Notes under the pieces: generated by a model
Databases searched by the model: none
What the model saw: only the letters and a program-made list of their open reading frames with translations
Told to the model about the DNA's origin: nothing
Program-made: the position numbers and the translations under genes
Assembly: GCA_019802505.1 (NCBI GenBank)
Contig: JAFMOC010000019.1
Span: 600,001 to 664,000 of the forward strand
DNA from: Corydoras sp. C115
Taxonomy: Eukaryota > Chordata > Actinopteri > Siluriformes > Callichthyidae
Length of the DNA stretch: 64,000 nucleotides
Reading direction: 5' to 3'
Shown: piece by piece, positions 1 through 39,987 of the stretch
Layout of the letters: the number at the start of each line of letters is the position of its first letter
How positions within the stretch are numbered: the stretch's first letter is position 1

Positions 1-156
1 ATCCATGTTTTTGGACTGTGGGAGGAAACTGGAGAACACGGAGGAAACCCACGCAGACACGGGGAGAACATGGAAACTCCACCCAGATGGGGATTCGAAC
101 CGGGAATCCCTAGTGCTGAGAGGCGAACGTGCTAACCACTAAGCCACCGTGCCGCC
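1..156 (-). mobile_element. SINE family A (3'-truncated by window start)
   Basis: The main family of this window. Minus-strand head GGCGGCACGGTGGCTTAGTG with A box TGGCTTAGTGG and B box GGTTCGAATCC (RNA polymerase III internal promoter). Only the head half is present. Confidence 0.8.
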
Positions 157-169
157 TTATATATATATA

Positions 170-425
170 TATATCAGTTAAAATTTTATTTTGCTTCACT
201 TTGTCCATTGTTCATATTCTCAGTTCTACTTCCCTTAAGGATGGACTTTGTAGTTCTACAATTCCAGACTGTAGTTCATCTGTTTGTGTTCTACAGTACA
301 TACTGTGTATATTCCCTTTACTCTGTTCTCTTATGGTCAGAACCCCAATAGTAGCACCACAGAGCAGGGATTTGGTTGGTGCATTATTTTCATTCCAGCA
401 GAATGAGGTGTCATTGAGTTCAATG

Positions 426-440
<15 letters not shown>
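170..440. mobile_element. MITE fragment (same family as 47060)
   Basis: GATGGACTTTGTAGTTCTAC and CAGACTGTAGTTCATCTG at 240-285 match the MITE terminal repeat; the internal part is diverged and ends at a TG microsatellite. Confidence 0.5.

Positions 441-481
<41 letters not shown>
421..481. repeat. (TG)n microsatellite
   Basis: About 28 TG units. Confidence 0.95.
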
Positions 482-482
<1 letters not shown>

Positions 483-1612
483 TCTGATCTCGAATCCTTT
501 AAAACTCTCACAAAGTTGTATTTTTCCCCATGTTGTTAAGTTCATTACTGACTTGTGTTTTTCTCCCCATATTTATTAAAAGCCTCCAATTCTGCTATCA
601 ATCAGACAGAGATGCCAGCGGGGTAGCCAGTATGCATGTGAATATCATGTGATTCTGTCTAATCCAGTACAGGAAGCAGATGTGGTGTAAACGGTTGATG
701 GTTGATTAAAGATTAATCATTAGCTTTAGCTTTAGTAGTGCTGCAGCGAGGCACATAAACAAACTGGCATGTGCGGAATCAATGCCCTTTTGCTCGGATC
801 TAAGCAGAGCTGCCAGTATGAAGGTTAATGCTCTTTCATAAGAGTCTCCTAGGGCTCCTTGTGTACTCTGGGGCCCTGAATCATCATACTTTCACCCGTT
901 TATGAAGACTTTGTAATTAGGACTTGCAAAATTTCAACTTCTAAATAATTTTTTATTTATATTATACAAACTCTTTGGTGGATAAAGTAGAGAAGGAGGA
1001 CTTGGAGCAGTGCTCGAGTTATTAGACACAGGATTTGTAAAAGCTCAGAAAGTTGCAGCAGATGGCGATGGGTTTCAAAGCCGTGGTTTAATAATGACAC
1101 AGCAGTGATGAATTTTACTTCTGCTTTCCATCTGTTTATCTTCAGTGATGCTTCTGCTCTGCTGTTTACTTGCTTCTTTGCTACTGATGGTAAAAAGTGA
1201 CACTGGTGCAGACTGTGTGGAACATGTTTTGCGCTGTACAGTATGGTTTTTTGCCACTTTGTGTTCGTACCTGCATGCATAAGTCTAGTTACCATGTCAG
1301 TTAGTAGTATATAAATTATAAATCTCTTTTTTTGGTGCATGTCCTTGGAAATTAATATAAAAGTTGCAGTACACACAAAAAACAGGAGAGTTAAGTGAAC
1401 AAGGCCACATTGACCCACATCTGACCATGTGGTTTGCTGTGTATTGTCATGTGTAATAAGCAAACCCAGCTGACAAAGCAGATCATAACAAAAATACTTA
1501 CCTTTGACATAACGTGTTGGATTTTGCAGACTTACATAGGTCTCCAAAAGTGCTGCTGTTTTCACTTTTTCTGCAATCTCAAAATTATTAAAGGTTAAAC
1601 TCTTGCTTTGTT

Positions 1613-1614
<2 letters not shown>

Positions 1615-1649
<35 letters not shown>

Positions 1650-1651
1650 TG

Positions 1652-1740
<89 letters not shown>
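1615..1740. repeat. (TA)n microsatellite
   Basis: TA repeat with a TGTATG interruption; a second one lies at 1910-1981. Confidence 0.95.
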
Positions 1741-1906
1741 TACCAATTCAAAAGTTTAGGGTCACATTATTTAGGACCCTAAAATAGGGTCCTTATCTTT
1801 AAAGGAAAAGCACTGTACTTTTCAAGAAAGATAACTTTAAACTAGTCCTAACTTTAAACAAATACACTCTATTCATTGCTAATGTGGTAAATGACTATTC
1901 TAGCTG

Positions 1907-1986
<80 letters not shown>

Positions 1987-2073
1987 CACACACTCACATA
2001 TCAAGTTAGTGCATGTTCTCTGCTCTGCCCTCTAGTGGAAAAGTTTGGACTCTCCGATTTCTTGCACCATTGG

Positions 2074-2075
<2 letters not shown>

Positions 2076-2127
<52 letters not shown>
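2076..2127. repeat. Poly-T run
   Basis: About 52 consecutive T. Confidence 0.95.
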
Positions 2128-2131
<4 letters not shown>

Positions 2132-2300
2132 TTACAGACTGTAGTCCATCTGTGTTCTTTGTGTTTGTTAGTCCCCTGTTGGTTCTCTGTTCTCTATTGG
2201 TCAGGGACATCACAGAACAGGTATCATTTGGGTGGTGGATTGTTTATCTTCAGTTCTGCAGTGTCAATCTTTACAGTAAGTGAAACTGAACACATACACT
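2126..2300. mobile_element. MITE fragment (same family as 47060)
   Basis: ACAGACTGTAGTCCATCTGTG through GTTGGTTCTCTGTTCTCTAT and TTTACAGTAAGTG match the other copies; it follows a poly-T run. Confidence 0.5.
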
Positions 2301-3360
2301 GGTTAATAACAGACTGTATGATGTCTGGCTTTATACTTTAGGTTTATGGGAATAAATGTGAGGTCACTCGTGGAAAAACTGAGGTAAAGGGCAGGTGATG
2401 AAGAGTTGGCCTTGTGTCCGTCCTGCTAAAGAAAACAGATGGTGACAACACCTAGGCCAACTGGGCCTTGGGCCTAATGGTTCCCTTATGGAGACGAGTT
2501 AACTCTGTGTGTGTGTGGTTTGTTATTCTCATGACAGTTCTTTTAATCCTACACTGCTTCTCTACACATGTCCTTGTGAGCCTTAACAAGTCTTTAAAGT
2601 GAAACAAACACTTTTGTGATTTAGGCCTATATTTATTATGTATTATAAACTCATACTGATGCTGCCCCAGTAACTGCTAGACTATGTCATCTTATTCCCA
2701 CCACACACATTAGATATGTCGCTACTGCACTTTCCTGTCCATTAAATCGTGTAATGTCTGTTGTATTTATTGTATTTTTCTAGTTTGATGTTGCACAGTT
2801 TGTTGTCACGTCTGCACTTTGTCGTCTGTTTTGCACTGTGTTCCATTTTGCACCCTGGTCCTGGAGGAATGTATTTTCGTTGCACTATATACATGTACTC
2901 AGATGAATGACATTCATAAAAAGACAATAAAAGCCACTTGAATTGAAGCCTTGGAGCCTTTTGGCAGATTTTGTTTGATTTTGATTTGATTTTTGATTAT
3001 TTTTATTTTTATTATTTTTTTCATTGTGGATTATTTTATTCTAGCAGTGATGGCCATTATAATTTAAGATTATTTCAAGTAGAGGTCTAATACTTTACAC
3101 TGTGTGTGTTTTTTCTTTTAATAGATTAAATATAGATGGTGTTTAAATATAATTTATGCGGTACTTGGCCCGAGTTTGCGAGTTTCCGGCAAACAGTGTA
3201 AGGGTTCATTTATTTGTAATTGGTCACACTGTGTTATTAAAATAGCATGTGTGCGTGTGTGTGTGTGTGTGTGTGGTAGGTATTTCAACTTTTGTTACCT
3301 GCTCTGTATTCAAGTCATATTTTTGTTCATATTGATTTATTGTTCTGTTGTCTTCTACAG

Positions 3361-31325
<27,965 letters not shown>

Positions 31326-32390
31326 CCCCCCGTATCCTTTCTCTGTAAAACCCCTCCCGACAGTGTTCTTAACAGCCGTTTAGTATTTATAAATGTCGTC
31401 TAGACTCTTTACACTATATTCCCTTGTGTACTTTGGGACCATAGTTGTATTATATTTCATTGGATTTGGAAAAGTCAACCAATAGTAGACTGGTAAGACT
31501 AATAGAAACACGTGCTTTGTCAGCTTTAAGTGATTTAATAGGTCTCCAAGTATTTTCCAAGAAGGTATTGTATGATGTTTTGAATCTTTGCAAAGTTGTG
31601 TTTCAATATTGTTGAATTTAATCAGGGTTTACCAAATATATGTAAATACAACCAGGAACTTGAGTGTTCTCTAAGTAGTTGATGTGGTGATGCGCTTGTA
31701 AATGATCTGACGAATCCTGTACATATTGTTTGTAAAATCCCGTTTGGTTGGTATTTTCTCACTTGTTTCAAAGTGAACTGAATGTGGCAATAAGTTCCAT
31801 CATAGCAAACAGGTCCTTTTCATTAGTTCCCGAAGCCATAGCGATTAGTTCCCCTTGGAGTCAGGACTTGGCTGAACTTTGCCTGTGAGCTTCCGCCACC
31901 TCGGAGACTTTGGGTTAAGGCTTTTTGATGTTTTTGTTCTTCTCTAATGAACTCGTAGGATAAGTATCGTTTTCATCTTGCCGATGTTTATATGTACAGA
32001 GATTATGATCAACCACTGATGTTGAAATGTAAAATATGTGTGATGAGGTTCAGACAATTGTCCTATTTGCTCCAAGCACAACGATTAAACATGCACTGTT
32101 ACCCCGAAGCTCACTGTACCCCACTGTTTTTTAAACCATTGTTATCTATTGAGTGAATAGAATGGAAATAAGAAATGGAAATGGATGACGTCATGACTCG
32201 TGTGTTGTCTTTCTTCAAAACAAGACCTACGTATGATGGAACTGAAAAGTAGCAACATGGGGGTTTAACGTGTTTTAACGTGTTTGGTTATCTGTCATTA
32301 CAGTCGCTTTTGCTGAAGTGTGTCCTGAAAATAGAAAACTATTATAAAAAGAAATTTCTCTAATAATTTAGTGAAATAAAGGGCATGGTC
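31326..32390 (+). other. cttnbp2: cttnbp2 3' untranslated region (inferred)
   Basis: About 1.06 kb of AT-rich, largely repeat-free sequence follows the stop, ending near an AATAAA at 32375-32380. The 3' end is inferred from the signal and was not observed. Confidence 0.6.
32375..32380 (+). promoter_or_regulatory. cttnbp2: Putative cttnbp2 poly(A) signal AATAAA
   Basis: A canonical hexamer about 1.05 kb after the stop. A SINE follows directly, and its target duplication repeats the same hexamer at 32758-32763. Confidence 0.55.
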
Positions 32391-32397
32391 GCTTGGG

Positions 32398-32750
32398 GGC
32401 GGCACGGTGGCTTAGTGGTTAGCACGTTCCCCTCTCAGCACTAGGTATTCCCGGTTCGAATCCCAATCTGGGTGGAGTTTCCATGTTCTCCCCGTGTCTG
32501 CATGGGTTTCCTCCGGGTTCTCCGGTTTCCTCCCACAGTCCAAAAACATGGATCAAGTCAATTGAGTTCTCCAAAATTGCCCCATATAGAGTGTGTTTGT
32601 GTGCGTGTCTGTGAGTGTGTGCCCAGCGATAGATTGGCACCCTGTCCTGGGTCTATCTGCCCAGCGCTCGAAACGTTCTCCCCTGGATGGGCATGGGGAA
32701 CCCCACCGCGACCCTAATATAGGATAGCGAAAGATAATGAATGAATGAAT
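32398..32750 (+). mobile_element. SINE family A with 30-nt target duplication
   Basis: Flanked by the same 30 nt at 32368-32397 and 32751-32780, carrying AATAAA. Confidence 0.88.
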
Positions 32751-32757
32751 TTAGTGA

Positions 32758-32763
32758 AATAAA
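32758..32763 (+). promoter_or_regulatory. Duplicated AATAAA created by a SINE target-site duplication
   Basis: The 30-nt sequence at 32368-32397 is repeated at 32751-32780 on the other side of a SINE. The putative poly(A) hexamer is therefore present twice, about 383 nt apart. Confidence 0.5.
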
Positions 32764-32780
32764 GGGCATGGTCGCTTGGG

Positions 32781-33080
32781 GGCGGCACGGTGGCTTAGTG
32801 GTTAGCATGTTCTCCTCTCAGCACTAGGTTCGAATCCCAATCTGGGTGGAGTTTCCATGTTCTCCCCGTGTCCATGTGGCTTTCCTCCGGGTTCTCCGGT
32901 TTCCTCCCACAGTCCAAAAACATGGATCAAGTCAATTGAGTTCTCCAAATTGCCGCATGTAGAGTGTGTCTATGTGAGTGAGTGTATGCCCAGAGATAGA
33001 TTGGCGCCCTGTCCTGGGTGCGTCTGCCCAGCGCCCGAGACGTTCTCCCCTGGATGGGGCAGAAGATGATGAATGGATGG
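32781..33080 (+). mobile_element. SINE family A, tandem neighbour
   Basis: Flanked by ATGGTCGCTTGG at 32768-32779 and 33081-33092, i.e. it used the same target region again. Confidence 0.85.
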
Positions 33081-33564
33081 ATGGTCGCTTGGTGATTAGG
33101 ATGCTGGGCAATCGTAACCCTGTATTCTGACCCCAACCATTAAATTTTAAAATTGGATAAAAGCGTCCACTAAATGATGTGGTGATCATGTGATGAACAA
33201 AACTTAAATGAATTAAAGGAATATTTTCCATCCATATGTTAAATTCTGCACGTTTTAAAAACATGGAGCAAATCCGACCCAATAAATAACTGTAAAAGTT
33301 TATGTTTGTTATAAAAGGCAATTTATGAGGAACACAGACAGCAACAAGTCATTAAAGTGTCTTTGCACTGTGGTGGCTCATTACTGGTGTCACTGTGTCC
33401 TATTATAAAAGTCTATAAAGTACCGTAATTAAAATATGTACTGAATGTTTGTAACGGATGTGTTAATCGCTGTACCACCTCGTTCAGGTCATTAAACTCT
33501 GAATAGCGAACGTGAGCTGGAGTTCTTCAGGAGGAGTCTTCGCGTGCTCCGTGTGTAACGGCTT

Positions 33565-33777
33565 TCAGAGGCGTGTGTCCTGGACGTCGTCCTCGGCCTC
33601 CTCCTGCAGCGTGAGCGTGACCGAGCTGAGTTTGGGCTGAGGGACCCGCATGCTGGAGTTCCGGCCCGGGAAGAGCTTGAGCCGCTCGGCGGGGCTCATG
33701 GCCTGCTTCAGATGGCTGGTCTCGTTCAGGAGCCGCTGGATGGAATCGTAAGGCTTCACTTTGCCCTGTTCCATCAT
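33565..33777 (-). CDS. cftr: cftr exon 27: last coding exon with stop
   Basis: 213 nt with a TGA stop. Acceptor TGTGACAG. It encodes MMEQGKVKPYDSIQRLLNET then AERLKLFPGRNSS and EEAEDDVQDTRL. The terminal DTRL is the PDZ-binding motif that tethers CFTR to NHERF-type scaffolds. Confidence 0.97.
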   Translation of the reverse strand: MMEQGKVKPYDSIQRLLNETSHLKQAMSPAERLKLFPGRNSSMRVPQPKLSSVTLTLQEEAEDDVQDTRL

Positions 33778-34705
33778 CTGTCACAGAGAGCTCAGAGTTA
33801 CTGAGATGCTGAAGTCAAAATGACATGAAGGTTTATTTTTGTAAAACCTTTGTAGTTTTTAGTGTTTTAGTTTTAGTGTAGCACCCACATACACTCTCAC
33901 ATACACCCTCTTCCATACCCTTCTCATATTTTATATTTTAAATTTTTATATTTTAAATTTATTTCAGGTGGCACGGTGGCTTAGTGGTTTGCATGTTCTC
34001 CTCTCAGCGCTAGGGATTCCCGGTTCGAATCCCCATCTGGGTGGAGTTTCCATGTTTTCCCTGTGCCTGCGTGGGTTTCCTCCGTGTTCTCCGGTTTCCT
34101 CCCACAGTCCAAAAACATGGATCAAGTCAATTGAGTTCTCCAAATTACCCCATATAGAGTGTGTCTGTGTGAGTGTGTGTGCCCAGCGATAGATTGGCGC
34201 CCTCTCCTGGGTGTATCTGCCCAGCCCCCGAAACGTTCTCCCCTGGATGGGCATGGGGAACCCCCCGCGACCCTAATAGAGGATAAAGAGAAAGATAATG
34301 GATCCTATATTAGGGTCGCGGGGGGGTTCCCCATGCCCATCCAGGGGAGAACGTTTCGGGGGCTGGGCAGATACACCCAGGAGAGGGCGCCAATCTATCG
34401 CTGGGCACACACTCACTCACACAGACACACTTTACATGGGGCAATTTGGAGAACTCAGTTGACTTGATCCAAGTTTTTGGATTGTGGGAGGAAACCGGAT
34501 AACCTGGATGAAACCCACGTGGACACGGAGAGAACATGGAAACTCCACCCAGATGGGGATTCAAACCGGGAATCCCTAGTGCTGAGAGGAGAACGTGCTA
34601 ACCACTAAGCCACCGTGCCGCCCCAAGTTGAATTCTACTTATATATTATTTTAATCCATTATCTTCCATTTAATCCTCTATGAGAACTTTTGTCACTGTA
34701 CTGTG

Positions 34706-34737
<32 letters not shown>

Positions 34738-37700
34738 GTGTGTGCAATAACTATGTAATTACACCTGTAAAGATTGATATTTAGAAGTGTAAACTATTTA
34801 AGTTCCTGCTTCATAAGTGAGAGACTCTTACCAAGAAGGACTGGCACTCGAGTAGAGGTTCGACTTTGTGTTCGCACATTAAGATGGTGCAGTTGGAGAA
34901 GGACTGCCGAAGTGTTTTCTTCAGCACCTTCACAGTTCTGTAAATGAACACACGTTTACTGCTGAAGAAGAGCTGCCAGCACAATTATACCACAATTATG
35001 TGTGACTTGTTCACGCACATGGCATCAAGGTGCGCACTGGGTTCATCTAGCAGCAGGATCCGGGCCCGGCTCAGGATGGAGCGAGCCAGACACATCAGCT
35101 GCTTGTGACCGTAGCTCAGCACGTGGCCTCCGTACTCCAGCTGAAAGTCCAGCTTATCGGGGAATTGCTCGATCACCGTCTTAAGCCCCACCTGCAAAAA
35201 TATTCAGTCCGTCATGTGAGTACCATGTGTCTCTAACGTTTACTCTCACCAGCCGCTTTTTAATGACACATCCTCCTCTGTTTATAATTTAATACCTGAT
35301 TTCCATCCATCCATTCATTATCTTCCGCTTTACCCTATATTAGGTTCACGGGGGGGTTCCCCATGCCCATCCAGGGGAGAACGTTTCAGGCGCTGGGCAG
35401 ATACACCCAGGACAGGGCGCCAATATATTGCTGGGCACACATACACACTATATGGGGCAATTTGGAGAATTCAATTGACTCGATCCATGTTTTTCGACTG
35501 TGGGAGGAAACCGGAGAACCCGGAGGAAACCCACGCGGACACGGGGAGAACATGGAAACTCCACTCAGATGGGGATTCGAACCAGGAATCTCTAATGCTG
35601 AGAGGAGAACATGCTACATGAACCACTAAGACACCGCGCTGCAATATCTGATGCAATATCTGATTTCATCTCATTATTCATTCATTCATCCATTATCTTC
35701 CGCTTTATCCTCTATTAGGGTCGCGATGGGGTTCCCCATGCCCATCCAGGGGAGAACATTTCAGGCGCTGGACAGATAGACCCAGGACAGGGCGCCAATC
35801 TATCGCTGGGCACACACTCACTCACACTGACACTCTATATGGGGCAATTTTGAGAATTCAATTGACTTGATCCATGTTTTTGGACTGTGGGAGGAAACCG
35901 GAGAACCCGGAGGAAACCCACGTGGACACGGGAAGAACATGGAAACTCCACCCAGATGGGGATTCCAACCAGGAATCTCTAATGCTGAGAGGAGAACATG
36001 CTAAACACTAAGCCACCGTTCTGCAATACCTGATTTCATCCCATTATATTCCACTTAATCCTGTACTAGACACTAGGGTCAACCAGGGGGGCCATGCCCA
36101 TTCAGGGGAAAATGTCTCAGGCACTGAGCAGATACATCCAGGACAGGGTGCTAATCCATCGCTGGACACAAACTCACTCACTCACACACACACACTATGT
36201 GTAGGCAAACTTTGGGGCAATTTGGATCAGCCAGTTCACTTTAAAATCATGTTTAATGGATCTGAACGCGATACCTGATTCTCTGATTAGTTTTTAGACA
36301 AGAGAAATTATCCTCACCTCTTCAGTGACTCTCCACAGCTCTTCATCGCTGTGACAACCGTATGGGTCCAGGTTCATGCGGAAGGTTCCAGTAAAGATGA
36401 AGACTTTCTGTGGAATTCGGTCAGAAAAACACACGTTAAAAAAATTCAATTAAATATTCCACAGGTAAGGCGGCTTAGTGGTCAGCACATTCGCCTCTCA
36501 GCGCTAGGGATTCCCGGTTCGAATCCCCATCTGTGTGGAGTTTCCATGTTCTCCCCGTGTCTGCGTGGGTTTCCTCCAGGTTCCTCCCACAGTCCAAAAA
36601 CATGGATCAAGCCAATTGAAATCTCCAAATTGCCCCATATAGAGTGTGTCTGTGTGAGTGAGTGTGTGCCCAGCGATGGATTGGCGCCCTGTCCTGGGTC
36701 TATCTACCCAGCACCCGAAACGTTCTCCCCTGGATGGGCATGGGGAACCCCACCGCGACCCTAATAGAGGATAAAGCGGGAGATAATGAATGAATGAATG
36801 AATGAATGAATTCCACAGGTAGCAAAAAAAAGTGTTTTTTTAAACCCATTTATGCTGAAGCATACAGAATGTATATACGCACACTGAGTGAGGTGGGTGG
36901 CCCTGTACCCGACAACTGGGAAGCAATAAGCAATCAGGGTTCCATAACCACAAACCTATGACTGCTCTTTTTATAGTATGTTGTATGAAGGGAAAAGCTT
37001 CAGTTTGGCTTAGTCTTTTTGCTAAAATCTGTTCTGTAGGTTGGTGACATGCAGTCTGTACTGTACGAGTGACAGCCGAGGATAAAGACACCTGCACCCC
37101 TTTAAACAAAGGTATGAGGGATGGGGCAGGGGTATAAGGACAGGAGAGTTTATCCATTTAGCCATTATCTTCTGCTTTATCCTCTATTAGGGTCGCGGAG
37201 GGGGGGGGGGTTCCCCATGCCCATCCAGGGGAGAACGTCTGGGGCGCTGGGTAGATACACCAAGGACAGGGTGCCAATCTATCGCTGGGCACACACTCAC
37301 TCACACAGACACTCTATATGTGGGGCGATTTGGAGAACTCAATTGACTTGATCCATGTTTTTGGACTGTGGTAGGAAACCGGAGAACCCGGAGGAAACCC
37401 ACGCGGACACGGGGAGAACATGGAAACTCACCCAGATGGGGATTCGAACCAGGAATCCCTAGCGCTGAGAGGAGAACATGTTAAACACTAAGCCACCGTG
37501 CCGCCCCAAGTTGAATTCTATTATCCGTCGCTGGGCACACACTCACTCACACAGACACACTCTATATGGGGCAATAACGAGAACTCAATTGACTTGATCC
37601 ATGTTTCTAGACTGTGGGAGGAAACCGGAGAACCCGGAGGAAACCCACGCGGACACGGGGAGAACATGGAAACTCACCCAGATGGGAATTCGAACCGGGA

Positions 37701-39942
37701 ATCCCTAGCGCTGAGAGGAGAACGTGCTGACCACTAAGCCACCGTGCCCCAGGAGAGTTTAATATGAGGAAATTAAAATTTAGTTTTGAACTAAAGCTTT
37801 TGTTACCTGAGGCACCACGCCAAATGCCTTCCTCCACTTCTGTAAGGGCATCGTATGGCAGGAAACGCCATCGATGGCCATTTCTCCATCTGTGTAGGCC
37901 AGACGCAGGAGTGCATTTAGCAGTGTGCTCTTCCCAGAGCCTGTCCTGCCCAATATACCCACCTAGAAAACCACACAGCAGGATCAGTTTATATAAGTTA
38001 AATAAATTGAAGACTTCAATATCCCACAACTCTAATTATATGAACATTTTCTTTTACTTTATATGCTAAAAATACATTTTGGGGTATTTTGGGTAAAAAA
38101 AATAATAATAATAAAAAATTAAAAAAGGGGAGGGGGCGCAGCATCGAATAACAATCAGGTTTGATGAATTTACAGTATAGTTGGTTTTCTACATGGCTTC
38201 TGACTTGTGGTGTTCTCATTTGTAAGTCGCTTTGGATAAAAGCATCTGCTAAATGACTAAATGTAAATGGGGTATTTTTTATATACTTGGTAAGGCAGAG
38301 GGCATGGCAGCTTAGTGATTGGTGTGTTGCTAATGTGATGGTTGTGGGTTCATACCCCAAGTCTTTTAAAAGTTGCCACAGTCCTGGAGCATGGTAAATC
38401 ATGTGTCTACTGTACTTACACCCAGAGAAATTAACATTTAACCCATCCGTGAAGTGAAACACACACTGAGTAAAGTGAGCAGACGTGCCTGGGGTGGTAG
38501 GCAGGTTAGGTGGTAGGCCTTGGTACCTTGAGCAAGGTCCTTCAACTTATTGCTTCAGGGAGGCTGTATCATGGGTGACCCTGAACACTGACCCCAACCA
38601 TCAATCCGGGCATTTACACCTGTAAATGGCTTTGAATAAAAGCGTGAGACCAGGTGTTACATATAGGTGTCCAATACTTTAGGTATATTTGACTGAATGG
38701 GCCAGTTTGATTGTTTGGTTCATGTAAAGTCACAACCCTGGTGTATATAGACCTTTTAGAGTGATGTCATGGTTCATGTACTTAATCTATTTGCCTACTG
38801 ACTTATTTACAGCATCTTATTGCAAGCGTTTGGGTTCTCAGTGGTGATGGAGGATCTTCTCTGGTTAAGCCTGGGCTCCTCAGACGACAGGTCAGAAAAC
38901 TTGATTTCTGTTAGACCTGTGAGTGCAATTCAGCCAGGATGCTACTGTAAGAACCCTTTGCATCTCTCAGCTTGTTCTCAGCTTGTTCAATGGGTCACAT
39001 TGACATAGTTGCATGACCTCAAGCACATGGCCATGTATATTAGAAACTGCCTGTTGACTCATTAAGCGTCCATCTTTATAAAAAAAAAACCTTGAAAAAC
39101 CCTTGAAAACACCACCGCCGCCTTGTACGTACCTTCTGCCCACCTTCCACAGTGAAGGAGAGGTTATTGAGCACCGTGTGTCCCATCTCAGTGTATCTGA
39201 CTGTTAAATTCTTCACGTCCATTTGTCCTTGGCTGGGCCAGCTTGCCTCGCTGCAGGCCTTCGGGTTCTCCACGTCGAGTTCGGAGGATTTTCTTCGGCC
39301 GCGCCTGCCCTTGGGCTCCTCGGACGACAGGTCAATGAACTTGAAGACGCGCTCCACAGAACGCATCTGGAGGTGAGAGGGAAAGCAGTGATCTCACCGA
39401 GGCAAGTTAATCACCTCAACATGACCCCCGCTTCGTTTGTTTGGCTTCCAAATGAGGCCTGACCCACTTGTGCTTGGGATCGGACAAAAGCCACGAGTAA
39501 ATCTAATGGGCTCCATGAACGTGTGACTTTGGGGGGTAAACCTGTGCATGTAAGAATGAGCTGGGGCTGAGGTTTTCTGCATATCTGACCACTTTTACCA
39601 CCTCAAAAGGCAGAAGGAACGTGATGTTCTGCACCTTGATAAGACAGGAAGTCGGGCTGTGGGGAAGCACCCATAATCTTTCCCATACCATCACAGAACA
39701 GGACAGAACAGAACGATTTCTGCTGGTTTGGGGGAAAGCAGAAAACATCTAAGGCTTTTTATGGGGGGGTGAAAGGAGTGAGGGAGTGATTGAGGTCTTG
39801 AAGAAATATATGTGGAAGTGTGGAAGAGAAACGTAGGTACATACCATTCCATCCACTGCAATGCTGGTAACTACACACCACTGAAAGGTGCCGAGAATGA
39901 GCATAGTCAGGGCTATAATGATACCAATCTCACCCGGTTTAT

Positions 39943-39987
<45 letters not shown>

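Larger units (their letters stand above)
157..3360. other. Intronic sequence upstream of cttnbp2 visible exon 1
   Basis: Besides MITE fragments and microsatellites it holds a 202-codon minus frame (957-1565) with no recognisable motifs, probably chance. No exon 1 candidate with a coiled-coil start is visible. Confidence 0.6.

Noticed and set aside
957..1565. 202-codon minus-strand frame
   Set aside because: No recognised motif, intronic position, composition like its surroundings; most likely chance.
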